A stretch of DNA of 64,000 nt from Phytophthora colocasiae (Eukaryota > Oomycota > Peronosporomycetes > Peronosporales > Peronosporaceae), in assembly GCA_018806915.1 (NCBI GenBank), contig JAGKQI010000103.1, positions 124,001-188,000 of the forward strand. Direction: 5' to 3'. Made by a program: the position numbers and the translations under genes. Positions 9,790 to 18,987 of the stretch are shown in pieces. The notes below the pieces were generated by a model. The model had not been told where the DNA came from. It ran no database searches and was given only the letters and a program-made list of their open reading frames with translations. Numbering within the stretch: position 1 is the first letter of the stretch; every line of letters begins with the position of its first letter.

Positions 9790-10796
9790 ATGAGCAGGTG
9801 GAAGCAGTGTTTGGTAGACATCGCGTGGGAACAAAATTCTCACCTATTGCTTTGCTTTTTGTCATTGCAGACCGACCATCTCTGAGGTTATTGCCGAGCG
9901 CAAGGCCAACAACACAGCTGCCTTCATCACCTTTGTGCCCTGCGGCTTCAAGACCAAGGCGGACACGGTGGATATCCTTCTAGGACTGCAGCGTGGTGGT
10001 GCCAACATCATTGAGGTGGGCATCCCGTACTCAGACCCGCAAGCCGATGGTCCGACTATCCAGCGTGCCCACCAGGTTGGTGTGGACCAGGGCATCACTT
10101 TGCACGACGTACTGGCCACCGTGAGCGAAGCACGCGCTAAGGGCTTAACCACGCCTGTAGTGCTCATGGGATACTACAACAACATCTTTCAATACGGCGA
10201 GGATAAAATCTGTCCTGACGCTCAGAAAGGTGCGAGCCTGTTAGCATTGTTGTGTTGTTGGCGGAGAGCTGATTATTGGTTTGTTTCAATGTTGCAGCTG
10301 GCGTGGACGGATTCATTATTGTAGACTTGCCGCCTGAGGAGGCCAAGCCTCTCAGTGATGACGCGGCCAAGCACGGCCTCGCTTACATTCCGTTGGTGTC
10401 CCCCACGACGACGGAGGACCGCATGAAGCTCATCGACTCGGTAGCGCACGGATTCGTGTACTGCGTAAGCCTTACTGGTGTCACGGGAGCTCGTAACGAG
10501 CTGCCCCCGAACCTCGATGCATTCATGGATAAGAGTAAGTCGTGTATTCTAAGATCTGTTGCGAATATTGTTTTCTAACGCAGGTGGCTTGCTTTACTGC
10601 AGTTCGTGCCAATGTGAAGCACCCGCTGGCGCTGGGCTTTGGACTGTCGACTCGTGAACACTTCGTGCAGGCAAGTGCGCTCGCAGACGGAGTTGTGATC
10701 GGCTCAAAGATTGTCAAGATCATTGAGGACGCACCCGACACTGCCACACGCGCTGCTAACGTGGAGGCTTTTGCCAAGAGCATCGTGAACCCTTAG
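9790..10796 (+). CDS. trpA: Tryptophan synthase alpha subunit
   Basis: Four exons: 9790-9797 (only eight bases), 9871-10229, 10298-10534, 10603-10796, with GT-AG introns; the joined product is 265 aa, the usual size for TrpA. It begins MSRPTISEVIAERKANNTAA. It contains the alpha-subunit core EVGIPYSDPQADGP with the catalytic Glu and Asp that cleave indole-3-glycerol phosphate, the MGYYNNIFQYG strand, GVDGFIIVDLPPEE, and the SLTGVTGAR phosphate-binding loop. It is a stand-alone alpha subunit with no beta domain nearby, so the partner is encoded elsewhere. The start depends on the eight-base first exon; no better in-frame ATG exists in exon 2. Confidence 0.93.
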
Positions 10797-10906
10797 CTCA
10801 GTAGCAAAAATACTGAGCTACTGCTGAGCCTTCAAATATACTATACCGCCTCTTTTCGTAAACCGACTTGTGGAATTCACGCATGTGTATATTGGGAAAA
10901 CTTTGT

Positions 10907-10996
10907 GGTCAATCCACTGCCAGTGGCTCAGTTGACAATGGCGGGCGGCTATGACGAACTTTGGTTGGCGCGAGTTCGAGTCCCACTGCGGTCAAA
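10907..10996 (+). repeat. tRNA-like element with A and B boxes, possible SINE head
   Basis: TGGCTCAGTTGA at 10924-10935 fits a pol III A box and GAGTTCGAGTCC at 10972-10983 fits a B box; the roughly 37-bp gap between them is tRNA-like. A tRNA cloverleaf does not close: the acceptor strands (about CTGCCAG and CTGCGGT) pair poorly and the T-stem has mismatches. That favours a tRNA-derived SINE or a decayed tRNA over a working tRNA gene. It lies in the 448-bp gap between trpA and the TPR gene, where nothing else is seen. Confidence 0.45.
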
Positions 10997-11244
10997 ACTC
11001 ACAATTCGTATTTAATAGAGTAGGTGGTCTCATACAATTTCTAGCATACTTCGAAGCCCGGTGTGTCTGTGCCATTAGACTAAGGATCGGGTCAATATGT
11101 GTGCAACAGTAAAACTCGCGTGTCAGGGTGTCAGTACTGGGTGATTGGCCAAAAACGGTGAATTAGTCTCAGAATCTGCCAATCGACACGCGAATATCTT
11201 TTGTCGAAAGGACACACGACTCACTTCAACTGCAACAGGAGCTG

Positions 11245-12078
11245 ATGGACGTGCTGGAGGCGCTGAAGAACGAAGGCAATGCTCTATTCCAGCAGCAGCG
11301 CTTTGGTGATGCTGTGAAGGCCTACAACTCTGTACTCGAGAAACTGCAAAATTCGGTAGCTAATGACGAAGAGGCTGCACGACTTGAGATGGCAGTAAGA
11401 TTGAACCGAGCATGGGCATTTATCCAGATGTCACTCAGCGAAAGCAATGAATCCACTTTGCTATCCGCAGAGCAAGACTGCAGTGAGGTAATTAAGATGG
11501 ACCCGACTTGTGTCAAGGCATTCTATCGGCGAGCGCTGGCACGCGAGCGCAGAGGGCAATGGAAGGTAGGCTGCAAATGTATTCAACGACGAAAATCGTG
11601 GTTTAGCCGGGCTTTAATGCATATATATATTGTGCTTGTATTTCGCGTGAAGTAGATTGCAATGGATGATGCAGTTAGCATGAGGCGACTCGAGCCTGGT
11701 CATCCTTCAATTGGTCCGTTGTTGGAGAGACTACAACAACAGCACGCACTAACAAACGAAGACTTGGTGTCGAAATTTCAGCAGTGTTCGGTTAGTAGTG
11801 CCGACACTAACATTTCGGCTACAGTTCCCCTTGCTAAAAAGGTAGAAGATGAGTGGGAGGCTTTGCAAGCAGCGGAAATTACTCTTCAAAAGTCTACGGC
11901 GAAGACTCGACACAAACCAATAAGAACACAAAATGATAAGAGGGCCACTCGAAGTGGTTTGAAAGGAGAAATATCGGAGAAGACGGACGAGTTATGGGAA
12001 TCCCTTAGACAGGAGGAAATTACAACGCTCAAGAAAGCTTTCCCGCGGTCTAAGAAAGATACGAGACCGGCAAGGTAA
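11245..12078 (+). CDS. TPR-repeat protein, co-chaperone-like
   Basis: Exons 11245-11565 and 11656-12078 (intron 11566-11655) give 247 aa. The N-terminal 120 residues form a three-TPR array of the STI1/UNC45/TTC type: ALKNEGNALFQQQRFGDAVK, then RLEMAVRLNRAWAFIQ, then CSEVIKMDPTCVKAFYRRAL and on to ERRGQWKIAMDDA across the splice. The C-terminal half is charged and Lys/Glu-rich without a recognised domain. Such TPRs often bind the C-terminal peptide of Hsp90 or Hsp70, but the clamp residues were not verified. A minus-strand gene (RAD54) ends 62 bp downstream. Which named family it belongs to is unclear. Confidence 0.8.
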
Positions 12079-12139
12079 TGTGACAACGAAATTCAAGTTG
12101 CTGTTGAATAAAATACGATGACAACAAACTCTATTACTC

Positions 12140-15100
12140 CTACCAGTCTTCATCGTCTTCGTCACCCAGGTCGATAATTTGAGGGCGAGGTCGTCGATAG
12201 CGGAGGCCGCAGCTTGAGCAGCTGGCACTACTTGTAGGGTTGATCAGCGTGCATCGGGAACAGCTCCATGCGCCCGCAGGCTCGTTATCTTTGTGTTCGT
12301 TATCAACGATTTTCCCCCGACTTGTCCGGTAATTGCTGAGAACGTCTTCCACGAAGGCATCCTCATCATCAGAATCTGAAAAATCGCTCGTTTTTTGTTT
12401 TTTGGATGGTGACCATGAGCTTGCGTCTACCTCTGGGGCAAACGACACACTGCGTTTAGGCTTCGCCGGCATCACAGCTGATGGTCCACGTCGAATCGAT
12501 GCTGGGTGAGAGGATTCTTCAAGAGAATTGGTCGGTACTGCTGGTTGCCGAAGTGGAGGCTTTGGAGTGCACGAAATATCGACTTCAGAAGCAGTACGAG
12601 ATTCGGACAAAAACGCGTCTTCGCCGTCGTTATCTGATTCACTTTCGCCCAGGACTTCGTCGTGTCCGATGTCTTCATCTGTGCTTGAACACTCAGCCTC
12701 TGATTCATCTGAGTCATCAATACTCTTTGTTTTCTTTGATTTTGAGCGTTTGGATGGGGGTTCCTTCTCAGCACGCAGTTTTGCGGCCTTGATAATCTCC
12801 AAACGCTTGCGCTTGCGTTCCTCATCACGCTGGTTTTCCTTTTCTTCGTTTTCAGCCTGGTGCTCCTGGAGTAACTCCCAGTCGATACGGCAACTAAAAG
12901 CAAAGCTCACCAAGTCATTCTGGACTTGCTGCAAAGCTGCTTGCATCACCTCGTCATCAACTGAGGCGTAGGAGCGGTGGTGGCCCCAACTATTCAAGTC
13001 TTCTTCTGGTGGCATGCCAATTTGCGGGTGATAGCCCTTGTCAGTCTCCTTGTCCATACCGTCATCACTCGAGGTATCTCTGTCAGGCGATGTTTCGTTT
13101 CCTGCTCCTTTTCCACTGTCATCATCGCTATCGATTGCAATGGCGGATGGGGTGTCATGGGTATTACCCGCATCTCGCCATTGACATCGATCACATTTCA
13201 GCTGATCGTGCGTGTCGGACATGGTGTCTTTCCGGAACACAAAAAGTCGCTTCAAATCTTTCGAAGACAGGGAGTTTACCTCTTCTTTATCGTCAACAAT
13301 ATTTTGGAGCCCCTCTTTGGAGAGCTGACGTTGGAAGATCTTCTCCTCGAGGGTTCCCGTCGCCAGGAAACGGTAAACGAAACACATCTTTTTCTGCCCT
13401 TCACGCCACACACGAGCAGCAGCTTGCTTATCTGTCGCGGGGTTCCAATCAGGATCAAAAAGCACCAACCGGTTCGCTCCAATCAAATTTAAACCACATC
13501 CTCCAGCTTTACTTGATAGCAAGAACGCAAAGGAGTTCGTTGTCGGGTCGTTAAAGGTATCAACAAGCTTTTTTCGCTTCTTGGCAGAAGTCGTTCCATC
13601 CAGACGCACAAATGGCAAATGCCGTTCAGTACATAAAGTTGATACGACATCCAAAGTCTGCGTATAATTGGACACGATCACGATCCGGTCCGTCGTTGTC
13701 TTCCTCATCGAGTCCATCAAACGGTCAAGTAGCAGCATTTTCCCAGACCACTCGGGGTAGCAAGTCCGTCCACCAAAGGCACTACGTCGGTTGTCACCTC
13801 CACCGCTTCTGGATTCCTTTGCTGCAGTAAAATACTGCGCACAATTGCCAAACCCTGGTAGCTTGGTGTTAGTTTTTCCCATCTCATCAAAAATCAGGAG
13901 AGGATGGTTGCACAACTTTTTCAGCGCAGTAATAGATGACAAGACGTTCGCGCTCGAACGTTTCATCATATCACGACAGGCACTGGACGACAGGAAATGA
14001 TTGTAAAGCTGATCCTGAAGTGGTGACAACGGACAGCAGATCACCTGCATAAGCTTTGGCGGAAGATGCTTCGCGTTCAAAATATTGCCTCGTCGCAAAA
14101 TAAACTGATTCACGATTTCACAGAGCATTGCTGAGCATGATTGAGCCACTTGACGTTCACGATCAGTCGAGTCAGGTTCTCGTCCAATCAAGATAGGCCC
14201 CAGGTAATTTTTCCGAAATTCGCTTGGTGTGCCAAGAATGTTGGGGTTGGTAAAGTCCACCATCGCGAAAAACTCCTCTAGGTCGTTTTGCATTGGCGTG
14301 CCAGAAAGAAGTACACGCTTTCGACACGCCAACGACGATAGAGCCTTGTTAATTTGCGAGTTGGCATTCTTCAGACGATGCGCTTCATCACAAATAAGCA
14401 GTTCACAGCACTCCGGCGCATCAGCAAACTTCTGGGCGTGCATACGGAACGTCTCGTACGAGATGATAAGGACCTGGGCAGAGAATCCCGGTCGTGGCCT
14501 CTTGCTTCCATCGATAAACTGTTTAATGCCTTTGATCACCGTCTCACGCTTCGCTTCATAAAGTGCCACTGTCTTCACGCGCCCATGCAACCACTTGATA
14601 ATTTCATCGTCCCAGTTCTTCACAAGAGATGTCGGACACACCACAATTGCTCGTTTCACGGTCGGCTTCAGGTCCATGCCCGTCATGAGCAGTGTGTACA
14701 TTAATGTGATACTTTGCAAGGTCTTTCCAAGACCCATATCATCAGCCAGAATACATCCTTGTCCATCAAATCCCTTCACTTGACAGACACAATCGAACAT
14801 GAACTGCACACCTTCACGTTGATGAGGTCGTAGAAATTTTCCTACTATTTCAGGCACCACCACTTTTAGTTCGGAATCCGTCTCGCTCTGCCACAGCACA
14901 AGTGGCGGCGGTGCATCAGCCGCAGGAGCCGCAACAGGAGCTGTTTCTTCTGCTACTACAGGTTCTGGCTCATGGGGCATCTCGATCTCTTCTACATTCA
15001 CTTCAACGGGCGGAAGGTCATGATGCACCATAGGTTTCAGCACTAACGACCCCCAGCGTCGCCTCATACCGAGCGTCTTGGTCTGCAGCAGGCGATTACT

Positions 15101-15376
15101 CTCTTGTGTGCGTCCTCCTTCTCCACATGGAGACTTGAAAGGACGTCGCACGTGTTGTGCGCGGCGTTCAGGCTCCATGACCAAGAAAGACAGGAACGGG
15201 AGCCGCTTCACAGACAGTGACGCGCCGCAACGCAGCGCCTGGCGATTGTTGACTGCGTCCTGGTCTTCATACTCATCATCGTCTTCATGTTGGGGATTAG
15301 AAGGCGCTGGCTTCTCCTTTGTGGGGAGCACAAACGGCTTGAACTGCGCGCCGCCACCAGGACGTCGGCGCAACAT
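12140..15376 (-). CDS. RAD54: RAD54-like SNF2 DNA translocase with C-terminal zinc finger
   Basis: An intronless 1,078-aa gene starting MLRRRPGGG at 15376. The SNF2 core carries Walker A ADDMGLGKTLQS, Walker B CDEAHRLKN, SGTPMQNDLEEFF, and the helicase-C motifs RLDGTTSAKKRKK, SSKAGGCGLNLIGANR and DWNPATDKQAAARVWREGQ. The pattern GMRRRWGSLVLKP in the N-terminus and ILRRGNILNAKHLPPK match RAD54 rather than other SNF2 groups. RAD54 works with Rad51 in homologous recombination. After the core, about 300 residues are acidic and Lys-rich, and the extreme C-terminus holds a RanBP2-type zinc finger (WSCSRCTLINPTSSASCSSCG), not part of animal or yeast RAD54. A TTTTTCCCGC motif lies 20-29 bp upstream of the ATG. 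Confidence 0.93.
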   Translation of the reverse strand: MLRRRPGGGAQFKPFVLPTKEKPAPSNPQHEDDDEYEDQDAVNNRQALRCGASLSVKRLPFLSFLVMEPERRAQHVRRPFKSPCGEGGRTQESNRLLQTKTLGMRRRWGSLVLKPMVHHDLPPVEVNVEEIEMPHEPEPVVAEETAPVAAPAADAPPPLVLWQSETDSELKVVVPEIVGKFLRPHQREGVQFMFDCVCQVKGFDGQGCILADDMGLGKTLQSITLMYTLLMTGMDLKPTVKRAIVVCPTSLVKNWDDEIIKWLHGRVKTVALYEAKRETVIKGIKQFIDGSKRPRPGFSAQVLIISYETFRMHAQKFADAPECCELLICDEAHRLKNANSQINKALSSLACRKRVLLSGTPMQNDLEEFFAMVDFTNPNILGTPSEFRKNYLGPILIGREPDSTDRERQVAQSCSAMLCEIVNQFILRRGNILNAKHLPPKLMQVICCPLSPLQDQLYNHFLSSSACRDMMKRSSANVLSSITALKKLCNHPLLIFDEMGKTNTKLPGFGNCAQYFTAAKESRSGGGDNRRSAFGGRTCYPEWSGKMLLLDRLMDSMRKTTTDRIVIVSNYTQTLDVVSTLCTERHLPFVRLDGTTSAKKRKKLVDTFNDPTTNSFAFLLSSKAGGCGLNLIGANRLVLFDPDWNPATDKQAAARVWREGQKKMCFVYRFLATGTLEEKIFQRQLSKEGLQNIVDDKEEVNSLSSKDLKRLFVFRKDTMSDTHDQLKCDRCQWRDAGNTHDTPSAIAIDSDDDSGKGAGNETSPDRDTSSDDGMDKETDKGYHPQIGMPPEEDLNSWGHHRSYASVDDEVMQAALQQVQNDLVSFAFSCRIDWELLQEHQAENEEKENQRDEERKRKRLEIIKAAKLRAEKEPPSKRSKSKKTKSIDDSDESEAECSSTDEDIGHDEVLGESESDNDGEDAFLSESRTASEVDISCTPKPPLRQPAVPTNSLEESSHPASIRRGPSAVMPAKPKRSVSFAPEVDASSWSPSKKQKTSDFSDSDDEDAFVEDVLSNYRTSRGKIVDNEHKDNEPAGAWSCSRCTLINPTSSASCSSCGLRYRRPRPQIIDLGDEDDEDW

Positions 15377-15521
15377 GATGGACGAGTTCAAAACTGCGGG
15401 AAAAACACACACAAGTGACCATCACTCAGATGTCAAAATTGAATTCAATGCTGATTGGATAGAATGGAATATGATTTAACACCAATAAAAGTGAAGACAC
15501 TCAGTCGACGGCGCACGATAG
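15377..15521. promoter_or_regulatory. Shared divergent promoter RAD54/PPR with an E2F-like site
   Basis: Only 145 bp separate the two ATGs. GCGGGAAAAA at 15396-15405 (TTTTTCCCGC toward RAD54) matches the E2F/DP half-site. ATTGG at about 15454 and CCAAT at about 15482 could bind a CCAAT factor for either gene. Function is inferred from motif and position only. Confidence 0.45.
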
Positions 15522-18500
15522 ATGATGGTTCTCCAGCGTGCGCTGCGGCATCGGATACAATGGTCTAGACACGTAGTTACAACTGCTTCATGTAGAAGAG
15601 ATGCAGGTCTTGCCATCCCCGGTCTTCACACTCGCCACTTTACTGCGTTGGCGTCAAATAATGACCAAAAGGATCGCCAGACTGCACTGCAGCGATTTTC
15701 AGAAACTTCCCAGCGGTCGTGGAGGCTACGGGCTATGGCGAAGGATGTGGACAAGTCACTGCCATTGGACAGAGGAAGGAGATTTTACAATCGTCGAGTG
15801 GTGGAGGCTCTGGAGAAGAGCGATATCAATCGAGCTGGGGCAATTGTGGAGACGCTACATCGACGAAACCCTGACAAAACAGTGCTGTGGCCGTACACTT
15901 ATAACCTGCTTCTACGTCATTATTGTAAACAACAGAAGACTATAGCGAATACAAACCTGGCGCGCATTCTGGCGCTTTTAGACGTCATGGTGGCTCAGGG
16001 GTGCGCGGACCAGGCGAGCTACCAGGTCGCCATGGCTGCGTGTAGTAGGGCGAGGCATCTGCCCAGTGCGCGGCGTGTACTGGAGAAAATGGAAGCAGTC
16101 GGACAGCAACCAGATGCTCGAATCTATGGATTTCTGATCAACTGTTGTGCGAGGAAGCAAGGGAAGGTGGCGATGGCGGATGAGTATTTTGATGAAATGC
16201 GGTGTACAGGCGTGAAGCCGACTGTGTTGGTGATTAACGCGATGCTTCGGGTGTATTCGCGAGACAGTGGACGATCAAAGTTGATGCTAGATCTTGTCAA
16301 TCGTTTGCGTGAGGAATACGGCTTAGTTCCCGATACTGTCACCACCAGAACATTGGTCTATTATCTGCTTTGTGAGAACGATGTGGACACAGCAGTAGAA
16401 TATTTGCGACGTGTTGTGAATGATTTTCCTTATGATGAAGCGATAAATTTGCCGGTAAAGCGCCAGGTGATGAATTCATTGATTGATGCTTGCCGTCAGC
16501 GAGGAGACTGGAACTCCGCTGAGTATGTGTGCACTCTGGTGAAGAGGGCTGAGGAAGACAATTTTGCTACGGATAGTAGCACATCTGTCAGAGATACCGA
16601 AAAACTGGAGCAATTGGTAATGCACCGTGATGCTTCTTCTCCTTCAGTAGCCTGGACATTAAAGGAACAAGGTTTGTCCCGAATGCCGCGAGGAGATCAA
16701 GAAGCTTTCTTTCGAAATCGGAACAAAGAAGAAAGCGTCGAGCGTGCGTTGGAGCGAATGGGCCAGCGTGCCCCAGTTTCGAGAGTTGATGGGTCTATTG
16801 AAAAGCTGTCTGTGAAGCTGGAGGGAAAACTACGTGTTCTGGACGAAATGGTTCAAACCAAGAACGCAAGTGCACGTGAATTTAACGCTGTTCTAAGCGC
16901 TTGTGGGCGACAAGGTCGGCTGACTGATGCTATGGCTGTCCTTGACATAATGAAGAAATACGCGGAATCAATGACCGACTGCGCACCGACAACATGGAGT
17001 TATAACACGTTGCTGAATGCGTGTGCGGTCCGAGGTGATATTGATCAAGTTGAATCGATTATAAACGAGATGGTCGACAATGACTTACTACTTGACCAGG
17101 TCACCATGAATACGGTGCTCAAAGCACATACTATGAGCTTAAAAGATGGCTTAAACGGGAGCTCACAGACACCTCTTACTACAGTGATGCAAGCTCTTTC
17201 ATTTTATGAATGGTGTACTGAGAATCAAAAGCTCAATACCGGGGCGGCAACGTATTATTCACTCTTTCGATTGTTTGTCACGTACTTGGAGACCCCTGAT
17301 GGACACAGTTCCTCTCCGGTTGAAGATGACAGTGGAGTGAGTTCTGATGAGAAGGATACTGAAAGCCAAGAGGGCGAACTGGTGGCTTGGATGACAGAGT
17401 TTATTACGACCGCCTGTCGCGATGCACCCCTCGGATCGCTGGATACTGGAGTGTTCAACAGTGCGTTTGACTTCTATTACCGGCTTGGCGACGTCGATGG
17501 ATCGTTTGCACTATTTAATTTGATGAAGAAGCGCGGGGTCGAGCCAGACGATTCGACTCTAGGATTGATGTTTGCAACTTGTGCGAGCCAGCAACAGTTT
17601 GAAGTTGGTTTAAACTTCTTAGATCATTTAATGACCGCCGAGGGTTACAAGCCAACGTTAAAGGTGCTTAGTGGAGCTATTCAACTGTGCGCAAACTCGA
17701 AGAACCCGGATGGAGCACTAGAGCTTTTCCGAGCAATTGAGGAATCAGGCACATATACACCAACAGTAGAAACGTATGAACCGGTGGTTTTTGCGTATGG
17801 GCGCGTCGGAAACGTATCCAGTGCGTGGGAAATCGCAAATGAGATGGAGAAAAAGCTTGGGAGAGTATCTGTTAGCATCTACAATCGTATTTTGCTGGCG
17901 TGTGTTGAAGCTGCTCTCCCTGGTCGCGCGCTAGAAGTTTTGGGGGTGATCCGGCATAAAGAAGGAGTGAGAGCAGATGTTATTTCGTACAACACAGCGT
18001 TGGAGGCTTTTGTTAGAGCTGGAGAGAGAGCTGCGTGGTGGAGGAAGAACAACGTTGGCTGGGAAGAAGATGCAGATTTTGATGACGACAACGAAGACGA
18101 AGAAGGGCTTGACGTGGAATATCTTGATGGTGAGATGACGGAGGACATGGCTAATGTCAACGATGCGAATGCCCTTGAGGAAGTTCGAAAGAAGGAAACT
18201 CCGGATATTGAGCAAGAGCGCCTTGAGAAAGCTTTGTGGGCTCGTGTCAGTATTATCGATTTGCTGGAAGAAATGCAGCGAAGTCGCGTAAAACCTGATA
18301 TGACGACATATGAGCGAGCAATAGCTACATGCAGTGTGAATGAGGACTCGGAAGGCGTTATCGCTATATTTGACAAACTGATCGACCGCAAACGTGGTCA
18401 TCAAGCAGTTGCTCTGAAAAGCGACCTTGTTAGTGATTCTAGTTTTTCAGCGTATCTCGTGGCATGTACGGCATTACAAGACAAGGACCGAATCGTCGAA

Positions 18501-18944
18501 GCCCCGACACTTCTCCATAAGTGGCACACTACAACGGGTCAAATCCCACCAGTATTTGTCGTAATGCAGCTTTTGGACTCGCTGGAAGGGCTGGGAGAGT
18601 GGCATAGTGCTGTACGAATGCTCCCGAATTGGCAAAAGCTTTTCGGCGTTCCACCAAGCGTTGACGTGTTTAACAGAGTCATGGAGATGTGCAACTGCGC
18701 AGGAGAGCACCAACTCGTCGCTCCAATATTCGCTACTATGCAGGATGCTGCTGCCTACCGCATTTACCCAGATGCGGAAAGTTATATCCAACGAATTTAC
18801 GCCGAGGAACAACGTGAAAACTGGGTGGCAGCAACCGATTTGTTCGTCGAGATGCGGAAGAAATGCCCCAGCGCAGAAATTTCACACCAACAGCTCCAAA
18901 AGATTGCTTTGGGTCGATACAGGTTACGACAAAGCCAGCACTAG
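15522..18944 (+). CDS. Pentatricopeptide-repeat (PPR) protein, probably mitochondrial
   Basis: A single exon of 1,140 aa. The first 50 residues are Arg/Ser/Ala-rich with few acids (MMVLQRALRHRIQWSRHVVT), fitting a mitochondrial presequence. Many P-type PPR units of about 35 residues follow, for example VGQQPDARIYGFLINCCARK, TGVKPTVLVINAMLRVYSR, CAPTTWSYNTLLNACAVRG, RGVEPDDSTLGLMFATCAS, and YTPTVETYEPVVFAYGRVG. An acidic insert near residue 850 (DFDDDNEDEEGLD) separates repeat blocks. PPR proteins bind organelle RNA for processing, stability or translation; the RNA target is unknown. No C-terminal editing or SMR endonuclease domain is seen. Confidence 0.9.
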   Translation: MMVLQRALRHRIQWSRHVVTTASCRRDAGLAIPGLHTRHFTALASNNDQKDRQTALQRFSETSQRSWRLRAMAKDVDKSLPLDRGRRFYNRRVVEALEKSDINRAGAIVETLHRRNPDKTVLWPYTYNLLLRHYCKQQKTIANTNLARILALLDVMVAQGCADQASYQVAMAACSRARHLPSARRVLEKMEAVGQQPDARIYGFLINCCARKQGKVAMADEYFDEMRCTGVKPTVLVINAMLRVYSRDSGRSKLMLDLVNRLREEYGLVPDTVTTRTLVYYLLCENDVDTAVEYLRRVVNDFPYDEAINLPVKRQVMNSLIDACRQRGDWNSAEYVCTLVKRAEEDNFATDSSTSVRDTEKLEQLVMHRDASSPSVAWTLKEQGLSRMPRGDQEAFFRNRNKEESVERALERMGQRAPVSRVDGSIEKLSVKLEGKLRVLDEMVQTKNASAREFNAVLSACGRQGRLTDAMAVLDIMKKYAESMTDCAPTTWSYNTLLNACAVRGDIDQVESIINEMVDNDLLLDQVTMNTVLKAHTMSLKDGLNGSSQTPLTTVMQALSFYEWCTENQKLNTGAATYYSLFRLFVTYLETPDGHSSSPVEDDSGVSSDEKDTESQEGELVAWMTEFITTACRDAPLGSLDTGVFNSAFDFYYRLGDVDGSFALFNLMKKRGVEPDDSTLGLMFATCASQQQFEVGLNFLDHLMTAEGYKPTLKVLSGAIQLCANSKNPDGALELFRAIEESGTYTPTVETYEPVVFAYGRVGNVSSAWEIANEMEKKLGRVSVSIYNRILLACVEAALPGRALEVLGVIRHKEGVRADVISYNTALEAFVRAGERAAWWRKNNVGWEEDADFDDDNEDEEGLDVEYLDGEMTEDMANVNDANALEEVRKKETPDIEQERLEKALWARVSIIDLLEEMQRSRVKPDMTTYERAIATCSVNEDSEGVIAIFDKLIDRKRGHQAVALKSDLVSDSSFSAYLVACTALQDKDRIVEAPTLLHKWHTTTGQIPPVFVVMQLLDSLEGLGEWHSAVRMLPNWQKLFGVPPSVDVFNRVMEMCNCAGEHQLVAPIFATMQDAAAYRIYPDAESYIQRIYAEEQRENWVAATDLFVEMRKKCPSAEISHQQLQKIALGRYRLRQSQH

Positions 18945-18987
18945 AACAAATGTAAGAATTGCATTCATCATTCTTTAGTGTTCAGAT

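Noticed and set aside
10907..10996. Functional tRNA gene
   Set aside because: A and B boxes fit, but acceptor and T stems have several mismatches, so it is listed as a tRNA-like repeat instead.
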